Made by a program: the position numbers and the translations under genes
Source: Slackia sp.
GTDB taxonomy: Bacteria > Actinomycetota > Coriobacteriia > Coriobacteriales > Eggerthellaceae
Length of the DNA stretch: 64,000 nt
Direction: 5' to 3'
Assembly: GCA_029266945.1 (NCBI GenBank)
Contig: JARIED010000005.1
Location: 1 to 64,000 of the forward strand
Part shown: piece after piece, positions 8,763 to 17,303 of the stretch
Position numbering within the stretch: the first letter of the stretch is position 1
How the letters are laid out: each line of letters starts with the position of its first letter
Notes under the pieces: generated by a model
The model's database searches: none
What the model saw: only the letters and a program-made list of their open reading frames with translations
Told to the model about the DNA's origin: nothing

Positions 8763-9205
8763 GACTGCTCGACCTTTCCTCCGGCTGCCTCGATCTTGGC
8801 AACAGCGCTCGCGGAAACCTTATCGACCTTGACGGTCAGAGCCTTGGTCAGCTCGCCGTTGCCGAGAACCTTGACCAGAGCGTCGACGCTCTTGATGATG
8901 CCCTTCTGAACCAGAGCCTCGTGATCGACGACATCGCCGGCCTCGAACTTGAGCTCGAGACGGTCGACGTTGACGGGCACGTACTCGACGCGGTTGAAGT
9001 TGCGGAAGCCGGGAAGCTTCGGCAGGCGCATAGCCAGAGGAGTCTGGCCGCCCTCGAAGCCGGGGCGCTTGCCGCCGCCGGAGCGGGACTTCTGGCCGTT
9101 CATACCACGGCCAGAGGTCTTACCATGACCGGACGCAGGACCGCGACCGACGCGCTTGCGGTTTTTGGTAGAGCCCTCTGCGGGGCGCAGGTCTTTGAGT
9201 TCCAT
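8756..9205 (-). CDS. rplO: 50S ribosomal protein L15
   Basis: A large-subunit protein that binds 23S rRNA late in assembly. The start at 9205 ([12 protein letters not shown]) is chosen over an ATG two codons upstream because AAAGGA is 6 bases before it. This gives 149 aa. The Gly-rich N-terminal block [27 protein letters not shown] and [16 protein letters not shown] are typical. It is separated from rpmD by 226 bp with a terminator, so rplO-secY forms its own transcription unit. Confidence 0.96.
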   Translation of the reverse strand: MELKDLRPAEGSTKNRKRVGRGPASGHGKTSGRGMNGQKSRSGGGKRPGFEGGQTPLAMRLPKLPGFRNFNRVEYVPVNVDRLELKFEAGDVVDHEALVQKGIIKSVDALVKVLGNGELTKALTVKVDKVSASAVAKIEAAGGKVEQSC

Positions 9206-9337
9206 GTTCATTCCTTTCGCTTTTTTCGGACGGGAGCATCCCGTTCTCAGCCGACAGCTCGCTCGCCGGCCAACTATGATTACCTGCCTGTGCGGGCGCG
9301 AATGCCCTTGGAAACACAAGCCTTTCTAGAATACACC

Positions 9338-9385
9338 GAAACCCCCGTAATTGCCAGAATAATATCCGACTTGACCGGGGGTTTC
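9338..9385 (-). promoter_or_regulatory. Inverted repeat in the rplO-secY leader
   Basis: GAAACCCCCG (9338-9347) and CGGGGGTTTC (9376-9385) are exact complements 28 bases apart, between the rpmD terminator and rplO. A possible -10 TATTCT lies just downstream on the minus strand. The repeat could be an operator or leader structure for rplO-secY. Confidence 0.4.
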
Positions 9386-9398
9386 TTAAAAAGCAAAG

Positions 9399-9426
9399 AA
9401 AAAGGCCGCTCATGCGAGCGGCCTTT
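9399..9426 (-). terminator. Intrinsic terminator between rpmD and rplO
   Basis: AAAGGCCGCTCATGCGAGCGGCCTTT with T-rich sequence on the minus strand, directly after the rpmD stop. It breaks what is a continuous spc operon in most bacteria. Confidence 0.88.
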
Positions 9427-9431
9427 CGTTG

Positions 9432-9623
9432 TTAGTCTTCGACGACCTCGACGAGGTGCTTGACCTTGAAGATCATGCCACGGATGGTCGGGTTGTCGGC
9501 ATGGTCGACCGTGCGGCCGATTTTGCCCAGGCCCAAAGCCTTCAGGGTAGCGCCCTGGTCGGCCTTGCGTCCGATAGCGGAACGGGTCTGGGTGATGTGG
9601 AGGGTCTTCTGAGCCTCGGCCAT
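9432..9623 (-). CDS. rpmD: 50S ribosomal protein L30
   Basis: A small large-subunit protein, 63 aa. The text [47 protein letters not shown] is the L30 core (ancestral L7e fold). It starts 3 bp after the rpsE stop and is the last gene before an intrinsic terminator, so it closes the central part of the cluster. Confidence 0.96.
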   Translation of the reverse strand: MAEAQKTLHITQTRSAIGRKADQGATLKALGLGKIGRTVDHADNPTIRGMIFKVKHLVEVVED

Positions 9624-9626
9624 GAT

Positions 9627-10166
9627 TTATGCCTCCTTCTTCTCAGACCAACCGTAGATGTGAGCGACGCTCACGTTACGGCGGGCGGCAACCTCATTGA
9701 CGTTGGAGAGCTCCTTGAGGCCCTCGGCAGCTGCCTTGACGATGTTCATAGCATTGTCGGAACCGAGAGACTTGCCGAACACGTTCTTGACGCCAGCGAG
9801 CTCCATGAGAGCACGAACCGGGCCGCCGGCGATAACACCGGTACCAGGGGTAGCAGGCTTGAGAAGCACGCGGCCTGCACCGAACTCGCCCATGATCTCG
9901 TGGGGGATGGTGCCAGCCTCGGTCAGCGGGATGCTGAACATGTTCTTCTTGGCATCCTCGATGCCCTTCTTGATGGCGACAGGCACTTCCTGGCTCTTGC
10001 CCATGCCCACGCCGACGCGGCCATTGCCGTCACCGACGACGACCAGCGCGGTCAGAGCGAAACGACGGCCGCCCTTAACAACCTTGGAAACGCGGTTGAT
10101 GTAAACCACGCGCTCCTGAAGCTCAGGAACGGCAGACTGGTTCTTTTCTTCTTTACGAGGAGTCAT
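9627..10166 (-). CDS. rpsE: 30S ribosomal protein S5
   Basis: A small-subunit protein at the mRNA entry region with a role in decoding accuracy. 179 aa. [45 protein letters not shown] is the conserved N-terminal dsRBD-like domain; the C-terminal half has [29 protein letters not shown]. It lies 15 bp after rplR in spc order. Confidence 0.97.
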   Translation of the reverse strand: MTPRKEEKNQSAVPELQERVVYINRVSKVVKGGRRFALTALVVVGDGNGRVGVGMGKSQEVPVAIKKGIEDAKKNMFSIPLTEAGTIPHEIMGEFGAGRVLLKPATPGTGVIAGGPVRALMELAGVKNVFGKSLGSDNAMNIVKAAAEGLKELSNVNEVAARRNVSVAHIYGWSEKKEA

Positions 10167-10181
10167 TTACCCTACCCTTTC

Positions 10182-10550
10182 CTAGAACTTCAGGCCGGCT
10201 TCGCGAGCAGCATCGGCCAGAGCCTTGACGCGGCCGTGGTACAGGTTACCACCGCGGTCGAAGACGATTTCGGTGATGCCGGCTTCGACGGCCTTCTTGC
10301 CCGCGATCTCGCCGAGGGCGGCAGCGCCTTCGACGTTGGCACCGGACTTGCCAGTGGCCTTGAAGTCGGGGCCCAGGGTGCTCACGCCGAGCAGGGTCTT
10401 GCCTGCGACGTCGTCGACGAACTGGACATACACGTTGGAGTTAGAGCGGGTGACGCAAAGCCTCGGACGAGCGGCGGTGCCGGAGATCTTACCGCGCACG
10501 CGACGATGGCGACGAGCCAGCGCAGCTTGTTTCTTCTGAAGTTTCTTCAT
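10182..10550 (-). CDS. rplR: 50S ribosomal protein L18
   Basis: Binds 5S rRNA in the large subunit. 122 aa with the expected [44 protein letters not shown], and a C-terminus [23 protein letters not shown]. Preceded by rplF and followed by rpsE with short gaps, in one operon. Confidence 0.97.
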   Translation of the reverse strand: MKKLQKKQAALARRHRRVRGKISGTAARPRLCVTRSNSNVYVQFVDDVAGKTLLGVSTLGPDFKATGKSGANVEGAAALGEIAGKKAVEAGITEIVFDRGGNLYHGRVKALADAAREAGLKF

Positions 10551-10576
10551 CTTAAAATCCCTTCACACCTGAGTCG

Positions 10577-11122
10577 CTATTTGTCGCCCTTGGCGGCCTT
10601 GCCCAGCTTGCGGCGGACCTGCTCGCCGGCGTAGCGGATGCCCTTGCCCTTGTAAGGCTCGGGTTTACGCCACTTGCGCACGATAGCCGCGGTCTCGCCG
10701 ACCAGCTGCTTATCTGCGCCCTTGACGGTGATGTGCGTCTGATCGGGAACCTCGAAGGTGATGCCTTCGGGAGCCTCGACCACGACGGGGTGAGAGTAAC
10801 CGAGCTGCAGCTCCAGGTCGGTGCCCTTGAGAGCGGCACGGTAGCCGACGCCCACCAGCTCGAGCTTCTTCTCGAAGCCGGCGGAAACGCCCTCGACCAT
10901 GTTGGCGATGAGGGTGCGGGTCAGGCCGTGGAAGCTGCGGGCTTCACGGGAATCGTCGGGACGGGTGACGATGATCTCGTCGCCATCATGAGCGACGCCC
11001 ATGATGGGGTTGAAATCGTAAGAGAGTTCGCCCTTACCGCCCTTGACGGTGATGTTGTTGTCGTTGATAGCGACTTCGACTCCGGCAGGAACCGGAATAG
11101 GCTGCTTACCGATACGAGACAT
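10577..11122 (-). CDS. rplF: 50S ribosomal protein L6
   Basis: A large-subunit protein near the sarcin-ricin loop. 181 aa in two repeated domains. [17 protein letters not shown] opens it and the C-terminal signature [22 protein letters not shown] is complete. 19 bp after the rpsH stop. Confidence 0.97.
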   Translation of the reverse strand: MSRIGKQPIPVPAGVEVAINDNNITVKGGKGELSYDFNPIMGVAHDGDEIIVTRPDDSREARSFHGLTRTLIANMVEGVSAGFEKKLELVGVGYRAALKGTDLELQLGYSHPVVVEAPEGITFEVPDQTHITVKGADKQLVGETAAIVRKWRKPEPYKGKGIRYAGEQVRRKLGKAAKGDK

Positions 11123-11141
11123 ATCTAGCTCCTTCCTTTCC

Positions 11142-11540
11142 TTACCAGATGTACGCGATCACTTCGCCGCCGACGCCGGCCTTGCGGGCGTCGCGGTCGG
11201 TCATAACACCCTTAGAGGTGGACACGACAGCCGTGCCCAGGCCGCCCAGAACGCGGGGCAGCTCATCCTTGCCGGCGTAGATACGCAGACCAGGCTTGGA
11301 AATACGCTTAATACCGCGGATGACCTTCTCCTTCTTGTCACCGTACTTGAGGGTGATCTCGAGGATGTCGCGCGGAGTGGCCGGGGTGATTTCATAACCC
11401 TGGACATAGCCCTCTTCGGTCATGATGCGGGCAATCTCGACGAGCTTCTTCGAGGACGGCATAGAAACCGTAGCCTTGCCAGCAGAGTTTGCGTTACGCA
11501 CACGCGTAAGCATATCTGCGATGGGATCGTTCATGCTCAT
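11142..11540 (-). CDS. rpsH: 30S ribosomal protein S8
   Basis: Binds the central domain of 16S rRNA and, in the well-studied enterobacterial spc operon, is the translational repressor. 132 aa. [14 protein letters not shown] at the start and the C-terminal [26 protein letters not shown] are typical. The first ATG has AAAGGAG 6 bases before it. A 98-bp gap separates it from rpsZ. Confidence 0.97.
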   Translation of the reverse strand: MSMNDPIADMLTRVRNANSAGKATVSMPSSKKLVEIARIMTEEGYVQGYEITPATPRDILEITLKYGDKKEKVIRGIKRISKPGLRIYAGKDELPRVLGGLGTAVVSTSKGVMTDRDARKAGVGGEVIAYIW

Positions 11541-11638
11541 GTTTTCTCCTTTGGTTCGTGATGAGCGGAGTCGGAGGTACGTAATGGCGCCCGTAGCGCG
11601 TACGCCTTACCGACCGGCACACGCCGATGTGCGAAGTC

Positions 11639-11824
11639 TTACCAGGAAGCTTTGGTCACACCGGGCAGTTCGCCTTTGTGAGCGAGTTCACGCAGGCACA
11701 CGCGGCAGAGACCGAACTTGCGATACACAGAGTGCGGACGGCCACAGCGGGTGCAGCGGGAATACTTACGAGTCGAGAACTTCGGCTCGCGCGCAGCCTT
11801 GGCGATCATCGATTTTTTTGCCAT
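11639..11824 (-). CDS. rpsZ: 30S ribosomal protein S14, zinc-binding (type Z)
   Basis: A small-subunit head protein. Only 61 aa, which is the short form with a zinc site: [20 protein letters not shown] has the two Cys pairs. The cysteine-free long form is the usual second copy in low-zinc responses; none is seen in this window. It sits between rplE and rpsH in the normal place. Confidence 0.97.
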   Translation of the reverse strand: MAKKSMIAKAAREPKFSTRKYSRCTRCGRPHSVYRKFGLCRVCLRELAHKGELPGVTKASW

Positions 11825-11873
11825 GCTTTTCCTTCTTTCCTATTTCTTCACTCAACAGATGTCGAGTAGAAAC

Positions 11874-12422
11874 CTAGTTCTTCTTGAACGGGAAGCCCAG
11901 GGCATCCAGAAGGGCCTTGGCGTCCGTGTTGTTTTCGGCGGTGGTAACGAAGGTGATGTCCATACCGCGGGTACGGTCGACCTTGTCGTACTCGATCTCG
12001 GGGAAGATCAGCTGCTCGGTGATGCCGAGCGTGTAGTTGCCGCGGCCGTCGAAAGAGGTCGCGGGGATGCCGCGGAAGTCACGCACGCGAGGAAGAGCCA
12101 TGGACAGCAGACGGTCCAGGAACTCCCACATGCGGTTGCCACGCAGGGTGACCTTGCAGCCGATGGCCATGCCCTGGCGAATGTGGAAGCCTGCGATGGA
12201 CTTCTTGGCATGGGTGACGCAGGGCTGCTGGCCCGTGATGACGCGCAGGTCGGCCATGGCGGCGTCGAGCTGCTTGGAGTCGGACGCAGCAGCGCCGACG
12301 CCCATGTTCACGACGATCTTCTCAAGGCGGGGAACCTTGTTAACGTTGTCGATGTTGAGCTCGCGCTCGAGCTGTGCGACGATTTCGTTGGTGTACTTTT
12401 CCTTCAGACGAGGAGTAGCCAT
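11874..12422 (-). CDS. rplE: 50S ribosomal protein L5
   Basis: Binds 5S rRNA in the central protuberance. 182 aa; [37 protein letters not shown] and the C-terminal [21 protein letters not shown] are family text. It is preceded by a 135-bp gap that holds a hairpin and an extended -10, so it probably begins a second promoter unit inside the cluster. Confidence 0.97.
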   Translation of the reverse strand: MATPRLKEKYTNEIVAQLERELNIDNVNKVPRLEKIVVNMGVGAAASDSKQLDAAMADLRVITGQQPCVTHAKKSIAGFHIRQGMAIGCKVTLRGNRMWEFLDRLLSMALPRVRDFRGIPATSFDGRGNYTLGITEQLIFPEIEYDKVDRTRGMDITFVTTAENNTDAKALLDALGFPFKKN

Positions 12423-12507
12423 CTTGAAATTTCTCCTTTTCGATGATTTAAACGCAGGATTTCCGACCCTACGTCCCTATCCCCACGCTAAACACGCAGG
12501 GAGGGTC

Positions 12508-12517
12508 ATTGTACCAA
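12508..12517 (-). promoter_or_regulatory. Extended -10 promoter before rplE
   Basis: TTGGTACAAT on the minus strand contains TGNTACAAT, an extended -10, about 86 bp before the rplE start and directly after a hairpin. The -35 region is poor, as is common when a TGN motif is present. Confidence 0.55.
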
Positions 12518-12520
12518 GCA

Positions 12521-12544
12521 AGCGGGGATTATAAAACCCCCGCT
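12521..12544 (-). terminator. Hairpin after rplX
   Basis: AGCGGGG and CCCCGCT form a 7-bp stem just past the rplX stop. The T-rich part is in the loop rather than after the stem, so termination may be partial. Confidence 0.5.
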
Positions 12545-12557
12545 CACAAAAATTTAG

Positions 12558-12881
12558 TTATTTAGCCTCGACGATGTCAGCGCCGCACTTCTTGCAGACG
12601 CGGACCTTCTTGCCGTCGACGCGCTTGTTAGCAACGCGGGTCGGCTTGCCGCAGCTCGGGCAGACGAGCATCACGTTGGAGACGTGGATAGGAGCCTCCT
12701 TGGTGACGATGCCGCCCTGAGGGTTCTGCTGGGTGGGACGCATGGCCTTCTTGACCATGTTCACACCCTCGACCAGAACGCGCTCGTCCTGAGGGATGCC
12801 GCGCAGGACCACGCCCTGCTTGCCCTTGTCCTTGCCGGTGATGACTTCGACCTTGTCGCCTTTGCGGATGTTCATTTTCAT
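12558..12881 (-). CDS. rplX: 50S ribosomal protein L24, with zinc-ribbon tail
   Basis: An early assembly initiator of the large subunit. 107 aa. The KOW motif region [20 protein letters not shown] is followed by [13 protein letters not shown] and a C-terminal [10 protein letters not shown]...CKKCGADI with two Cys pairs, as found in several Gram-positive L24 proteins. The ribosome site GGAGG lies 8 bases before the first ATG. 14 bp after rplN. Confidence 0.96.
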   Translation of the reverse strand: MKMNIRKGDKVEVITGKDKGKQGVVLRGIPQDERVLVEGVNMVKKAMRPTQQNPQGGIVTKEAPIHVSNVMLVCPSCGKPTRVANKRVDGKKVRVCKKCGADIVEAK

Positions 12882-12895
12882 GTTTCTGACCTCCT

Positions 12896-13264
12896 TTACA
12901 GCGTTTCAGGTGCCAGAGACACGATCTTCATGTACTTCTTATCGCGCAGTTCGCGAGCCACGGGTCCGAAGATACGGGTGCCCTTGGGAGCGCCGTCGTT
13001 GTTGATCAGCACGGCGGCGTTCTGGTCGAAGCGGATATAAGAACCGTCGTTGCGACGGACTTCCTTCTTCACACGCACGACAACGCAGCGCACGACATCG
13101 CCCTTTTTGACGTTGCCGTTAGGAGCCGCCTCCTTGACGCTGCAGATGATGACGTCGCCAAGGCCCGCGTAACGGCGCTTAGAGCCGCCGAGAACCTTGA
13201 TGCACTGCACCTTGCGTGCGCCGGAGTTGTCGGCAACGTTCAGCATGGTTTGCATCTGAATCAT
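12896..13264 (-). CDS. rplN: 50S ribosomal protein L14
   Basis: Lies at the subunit interface. 122 aa, the standard length; [39 protein letters not shown] and the C-terminal [26 protein letters not shown] are diagnostic. Between rpsQ and rplX. Confidence 0.97.
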   Translation of the reverse strand: MIQMQTMLNVADNSGARKVQCIKVLGGSKRRYAGLGDVIICSVKEAAPNGNVKKGDVVRCVVVRVKKEVRRNDGSYIRFDQNAAVLINNDGAPKGTRIFGPVARELRDKKYMKIVSLAPETL

Positions 13265-13304
13265 TGTGCAATCCTTCCGATACTAGCTTACGCAGAAGCG
13301 TAGA

Positions 13305-13568
13305 CTATTTGGCCTTCTCGATGATCTCGACGAGGCGCCAGCGCTTCGTCTTGGACAGCGGACGCGTCTCCATGATGGAAACGGTATCGCCGACGCCGCA
13401 CTCGTTGTTCTCGTCATGAGCGTGGAACTTCTTGGTGCTCGTCATCATCTTGCCGTACACGGGGTGCGGCTTGCGTTCTTTAATCTGAACCACAATGGTC
13501 TTGTTGCCGGGGGCGCTGACGACGATACCCTGGCGGACCTTGCGGGAGTTACGGATTTCTTCAGTCAT
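13305..13568 (-). CDS. rpsQ: 30S ribosomal protein S17
   Basis: A primary 16S rRNA binder, 87 aa with an OB fold. [31 protein letters not shown] and [24 protein letters not shown] are typical. 16 bp after rpmC. Confidence 0.97.
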   Translation of the reverse strand: MTEEIRNSRKVRQGIVVSAPGNKTIVVQIKERKPHPVYGKMMTSTKKFHAHDENNECGVGDTVSIMETRPLSKTKRWRLVEIIEKAK

Positions 13569-13584
13569 CTGTTTCCCCGAATCC

Positions 13585-13794
13585 TTACTTCAGTGCGCCG
13601 GCAGCGGCGATCTCGCGAGCGCGCATCTCGGTCTGCAGACGCGCGATGTCCTTTTTGACCTGCTTCACACGAGCGGTGTTGTCCAACTGGCTGGTAGCCA
13701 TCTGGAAACGCAGGTTGAACAGCTCGGCGCGAGCCTCTTTCAGCTTGACGTTCAGGTCGTCGGAAGAGAGTTCACGAATCTCTACGGGCTTCAT
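13585..13794 (-). CDS. rpmC: 50S ribosomal protein L29
   Basis: A two-helix large-subunit protein at the exit tunnel, where signal recognition particle and trigger factor dock. 69 aa; [40 protein letters not shown] is the family core. Its ATG overlaps the rplP stop by one base (TAATG), so the two are translationally coupled. Confidence 0.96.
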   Translation of the reverse strand: MKPVEIRELSSDDLNVKLKEARAELFNLRFQMATSQLDNTARVKQVKKDIARLQTEMRAREIAAAGALK

Positions 13795-14216
13795 TATTCA
13801 GCCACCTCCGTTTCCTTGGAAACGATCTTGCACTTGATGGGCAGCTTGTTGATGGCGAGACGGAGAGCCTCTTTAGCGGTGGCCTCGTCGACGCCGTCGA
13901 TCTCGAACATAATGCGGCCCGGCTTAACGACGGCCACCCAAGCCTCGGGGTTACCCTTACCGGAACCCATTCGGGTCTCAGCGGGCTTCTGGGTGATCGG
14001 CTTGTCGGGGAAAATCGTGATCCAAACCTTACCGCCACGCTTCATGTAACGAGTCATAGCGATACGGGCGGCCTCAATCTGACGGTTGGTGATCCAGTGG
14101 GCCTCGAGAGCCTGGATGCCGTAGCTGCCGTGGTTGAGGGTGGTATGGCCCTTGGCCTTGCCCTTCATGGAACCACGCTGCACCTTGCGGTGACGGATGC
14201 GCTTAGGAGCGAGCAT
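13794..14216 (-). CDS. rplP: 50S ribosomal protein L16
   Basis: A late-assembling large-subunit protein near the A and P sites. 140 aa. [60 protein letters not shown] and [23 protein letters not shown] are diagnostic. It overlaps rpsC upstream and rpmC downstream by one base each. Confidence 0.97.
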   Translation of the reverse strand: MLAPKRIRHRKVQRGSMKGKAKGHTTLNHGSYGIQALEAHWITNRQIEAARIAMTRYMKRGGKVWITIFPDKPITQKPAETRMGSGKGNPEAWVAVVKPGRIMFEIDGVDEATAKEALRLAINKLPIKCKIVSKETEVAE

Positions 14217-14938
14217 TATTTAGCACCCCTTTCGTTGCGATCGTTGCGGTCGTTGCGACGGCCGCGAGACGGACGAGAGTTGCCCTCGAGAGCGGGCTGG
14301 GGAACCTTACCGCCGGGGAGCTTTTCACCGTGGTAGACCCAAACCTTGATACCGATGGAACCCATGGTGGTAGCAGCGGTGGCGAAGCCGTAGTCGATCT
14401 TCGCACGCAGGGTGTGCAGAGGCACGCGACCCTCGCGATACCACTCGCGGCGGCTCATCTCGGCACCGCCGAGACGACCGGAGCACTGGATACGGATGCC
14501 CAGGGCGCCGGACTTGCGGGCGGACTGGACGGCCTTGCGCATGGCGCGACGGAACGCGACACGACCCTCGAGCTGCTCGGCCACGGACTGAGCGATCAGG
14601 TTGGCATCGAGCTCGGGGCGCTTGACCTCGACGACCTCGATGTTGACCGGAGCACCGACGATCTTGGCAAGCTGCTTGCGCAGGCTCTCGATCTCAGCGC
14701 CCTTCTTGCCGATGACGACGCCTGGACGAGCGGTGGTGATAATGATCTTCACCTTGTCGCCGGCGCGCTCGATCTCGATCTTGGAGACAGCGGCCTTGGC
14801 CAGGTACTTATCCAGGAAACGACGGATAGCGAGGTCGTTTTCCAGGTTCTTGGCGTAATCCTTGTCGGAATACCAGCGGCTACGCCAGTCTTCGGTGATG
14901 CCGAGACGGAAGCCGGTGGGCATGATTTTCTGACCCAT
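14216..14938 (-). CDS. rpsC: 30S ribosomal protein S3
   Basis: Lies at the mRNA entry site and has helicase activity with S4 and S5. 240 aa; [23 protein letters not shown], the KH-domain text [20 protein letters not shown] and [27 protein letters not shown] are typical. The last 20 residues are a basic Asn/Arg-rich tail ([16 protein letters not shown]), as in many actinobacteria. 2 bp after rplV. Confidence 0.97.
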   Translation of the reverse strand: MGQKIMPTGFRLGITEDWRSRWYSDKDYAKNLENDLAIRRFLDKYLAKAAVSKIEIERAGDKVKIIITTARPGVVIGKKGAEIESLRKQLAKIVGAPVNIEVVEVKRPELDANLIAQSVAEQLEGRVAFRRAMRKAVQSARKSGALGIRIQCSGRLGGAEMSRREWYREGRVPLHTLRAKIDYGFATAATTMGSIGIKVWVYHGEKLPGGKVPQPALEGNSRPSRGRRNDRNDRNERGAK

Positions 14939-14940
14939 GC

Positions 14941-15282
14941 TTATGCCTCCTCTCGCGGCGCAACGATGACGGTGATGTGGCTGGTGCGCTTGCGGATACG
15001 CGAAGCGGAGCCCTTAGCACGCGGACGAATGCGCTTGAGAGTGGGACCTTCGTCGACATAGGCAGCCTTGACGACGAGATTGGCGGAACGCATGTTGTGG
15101 TTGTTCTCCGCGTTCGCGACGGCGGAGTTCAGGACCTTCTCCACGACCTCGGCGATAGCGCGCTCAGAGAAGCGGAGGATTTCGCGGGCGGCGACGACGT
15201 CTTTGCCGCGAACCTGGTCGATGACGAGACGTGCTTTGCGGGGGGTCACACGCACGTACTTAGCGGTTGCTTTTGCTTCCAT
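14941..15282 (-). CDS. rplV: 50S ribosomal protein L22
   Basis: Lines the nascent peptide tunnel. 113 aa; [36 protein letters not shown] and the C-terminal [21 protein letters not shown] are family blocks. The beta-hairpin reaching the tunnel is in the C-terminal half. 14 bp after rpsS. Confidence 0.97.
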   Translation of the reverse strand: MEAKATAKYVRVTPRKARLVIDQVRGKDVVAAREILRFSERAIAEVVEKVLNSAVANAENNHNMRSANLVVKAAYVDEGPTLKRIRPRAKGSASRIRKRTSHITVIVAPREEA

Positions 15283-15296
15283 GTGTGTTTACCTCC

Positions 15297-15566
15297 TTAC
15301 TTCTTGCCCTTGTTGGCATGGCCCTTGAACGTACGGGTGGGAGCGAACTCACCCAGTTTGTGGCCGACCATGGACTCGGTGACATAAACGGGCACGTGCT
15401 TGCGACCATCATGAACGGCGATGGTGTGGCCCACCATTTCCGGGAAGATGGTCGAAGAGCGAGACCACGTCTTGATGACGTTCTTTTCGCCGGCAGCGTT
15501 CATCGCATTGATGCGACCGAGAAGACGCGGCTCAACGAAAGGACCTTTCTTCAAACTTCTGCTCAC
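15297..15566 (-). CDS. rpsS: 30S ribosomal protein S19
   Basis: A head protein of the small subunit. 89 aa; [63 protein letters not shown] is essentially diagnostic. 24 bp after rplB. Confidence 0.97.
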   Translation of the reverse strand: MSRSLKKGPFVEPRLLGRINAMNAAGEKNVIKTWSRSSTIFPEMVGHTIAVHDGRKHVPVYVTESMVGHKLGEFAPTRTFKGHANKGKK

Positions 15567-15590
15567 AGTTTCTCCTTAACGTTTAGTCGC

Positions 15591-16421
15591 TTACTTCTTG
15601 CGGCGACGAATGATCAGGCGGCTCGAAGCCTTCTTCGGGTTGCGGGTGCGATGACCCTTGGTGGGAACGCCCCACGGGCTGACAGGATGACGACCCGAAG
15701 ACTTGTTCTTGCCCTCGCCACCACCGTGCGGGTGGTCGACGGGGTTCATGACGGTACCGCGGACGGTAGGACGAACGCCCTTCCAGCGGTTACGGCCGGC
15801 CTTACCGATCTTGATGTTGGCATGCTCGGCATTGCCCACCTCGCCGATGGTGGCACGGCAGGTCAGGAGCACGCGGCGCATCTCGGAGGAGGGCATACGC
15901 AGGATGGCGTACTTGCCCTCTTTACCCATGAGCTGGATAGAGGTGCCGGCGGAACGGGCGATTGCAGCGCCCTTGCCGGGCTGAAGCTCGACGGCATGAA
16001 TCAGCGTACCGACGGGAATCTCGGACAGCGGCATGGCGTTACCGGGCTTGATGTCGGCACCGGCGCCGGAGAGAACCGTATCGCCGACCTGCAGGCCCTT
16101 GGGGTGCAGGATGTAGCGCTTCTCGCCGTCTGCGTAGTGCAGAAGAGCGATGCGGGCGGAACGGTTGGGGTCGTACTCAATCGTGGCAACCTTGGCGGGC
16201 ACGCCGTCCTTGTTGCGCTTGAAGTCGATGATACGATAACGACGCTTGGTGCCACCGCCCTGATGGCGAGTGGTGATGCGACCGTTGTTGTTGCGACCGG
16301 CCTTCTTAGGCAGCGGTGCAAGCAGCGACTTTTCCGGCGTGCTGCAGGTGATTTCGGCGAAGTCCGAAACCGTCTGGAAGCGGCGGCCGGGGCTAGTCGG
16401 CTTGTATTGCTTGATTCCCAT
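15591..16421 (-). CDS. rplB: 50S ribosomal protein L2, first gene of the ribosomal cluster here
   Basis: Binds 23S rRNA close to the peptidyl transferase centre. The start at 16421 ([15 protein letters not shown]) gives 276 aa with AAAGG 8 bases upstream; the longer track ORF is read-through of the leader. [16 protein letters not shown], the C-terminal [37 protein letters not shown] (with the conserved His) are diagnostic. Upstream there is no rplW, rplD, rplC or rpsJ. Instead there is a structured leader and a clear promoter, so rplB heads its own operon. Confidence 0.97.
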   Translation of the reverse strand: MGIKQYKPTSPGRRFQTVSDFAEITCSTPEKSLLAPLPKKAGRNNNGRITTRHQGGGTKRRYRIIDFKRNKDGVPAKVATIEYDPNRSARIALLHYADGEKRYILHPKGLQVGDTVLSGAGADIKPGNAMPLSEIPVGTLIHAVELQPGKGAAIARSAGTSIQLMGKEGKYAILRMPSSEMRRVLLTCRATIGEVGNAEHANIKIGKAGRNRWKGVRPTVRGTVMNPVDHPHGGGEGKNKSSGRHPVSPWGVPTKGHRTRNPKKASSRLIIRRRKK

Positions 16422-16440
16422 CAAACAACCTTTCTTCCTT

Positions 16441-16484
16441 GGAGCCCTGCTCGCGTGCCACTCCTTGCACGTACCAGGCGCTCC
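16441..16484 (-). promoter_or_regulatory. Two-tier hairpin in the rplB leader
   Basis: On the minus strand GGAGCGCCTG pairs with CAGGGCTCC (one bulge), and inside it CGTGC pairs with GCACG. The structure ends about 19 bases before the rplB start, next to its ribosome site, in a leader of about 168 nt. Ribosomal operons are commonly controlled by their own products through such leaders, so this is a candidate autoregulatory site. Confidence 0.45.
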
Positions 16485-16596
16485 CCTTACATTGGTGGGA
16501 AACGATTGCCGAATGAGCCGCAAAAGGGAGTGCGCGGCCTCGACTCCGTTTCCACGCGCCCGGGTGTATCCATTCACCTTCAGACGCAATTGCTGA

Positions 16597-16625
16597 ATTG
16601 TAAGGGATTACGCAATCTATCGCAA
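16597..16625 (-). promoter_or_regulatory. Promoter of the rplB operon
   Basis: TTGCGA and TACAAT are separated by exactly 17 bp on the minus strand. Predicted transcription begins near 16590, about 168 nt before the rplB ATG. Confidence 0.75.
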
Positions 16626-16768
16626 GATTCTTTTTTCGCAATGTGGAGATACGTTGGAGCGATGCCGTTCCTCCCCCGACCGAGCACCGTACGGAGGACG
16701 ACGGGGCGCGCGAACCCGCACGCTACAATGCCGTCTATCCGGAAAAACCGAGCCTGAAAGGGGCCGCC

Positions 16769-17243
16769 ATGTTCGATATCGGCTTGATACGCGTCCTTAC
16801 CTCGTCTGACGAAACGTTGTTGAACGCGCACGGCGCCCTGCTCGAGAAGGCCTACCCCGGCCTGCGCGTGGAAAGCCGCTGCATTCCCGACCAACCCGAG
16901 GGAATCCACTCCCCCCGCCATGGAGGCGCATGCCATGCCGAAGATCGTCGAACTGGCGCGCACGACCTTCGCGCATAAGGACATGATCATGGTGAGCTGC
17001 GCCGAAGACCCCGGCGTGCATTCCACCCTGGACCTCATGGACGACGAGGGGCGCGCGGCATGCCTCGCAAGCGCGCGGGCTCTGCGCGACAAGGGCGCGG
17101 GCGTGATCGCCTTGGGATGCACGGGCATGGCGACCATCGGCATCGCCTCGGCCATGGAGCAGACGAGCGGCCTTCCGGTAGTCGATCCCGTGCTGGCCAT
17201 GGGCGCGTTCGCCTGCTTCGAGGCGGCGAAGAGGCGCCTGTGA
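16769..17243 (+). pseudogene. Asp/Glu/hydantoin racemase family gene with a frameshift at a C6 run
   Basis: Members racemise amino acids or hydantoins using two Cys as acid and base. The ATG at 16769 has AAAGGGG 6 bases before it. The first frame reads FDIGLIRVLTSSDETLLNAHGALLEKAYPGLRVESRCIPDQPEGIHS, then leaves the family. The next frame continues PAMEAHAMPKIVELARTTF, MIMVSCAEDPG and VIALGCTGM, with both Cys regions intact. One extra C in CCCCCC at 16911-16916 explains it; five C would restore 157 aa. It may be a pseudogene, a slippage-variable gene, or a sequencing error. A terminator follows. Confidence 0.75.
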
Positions 17244-17272
17244 TCCGCATCCGACCGGCGCGAAAACGCAGA

Positions 17273-17296
17273 GAAGGGACGCCGCGGCGTCCCTTC
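17273..17296. terminator. Bidirectional hairpin between the racemase gene and topA
   Basis: GAAGGGACGCCGCGGCGTCCCTTC is a perfect 12-bp palindrome placed between the converging racemase gene and topA. Confidence 0.8.
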
Positions 17297-17303
17297 TTCG
17301 TAT

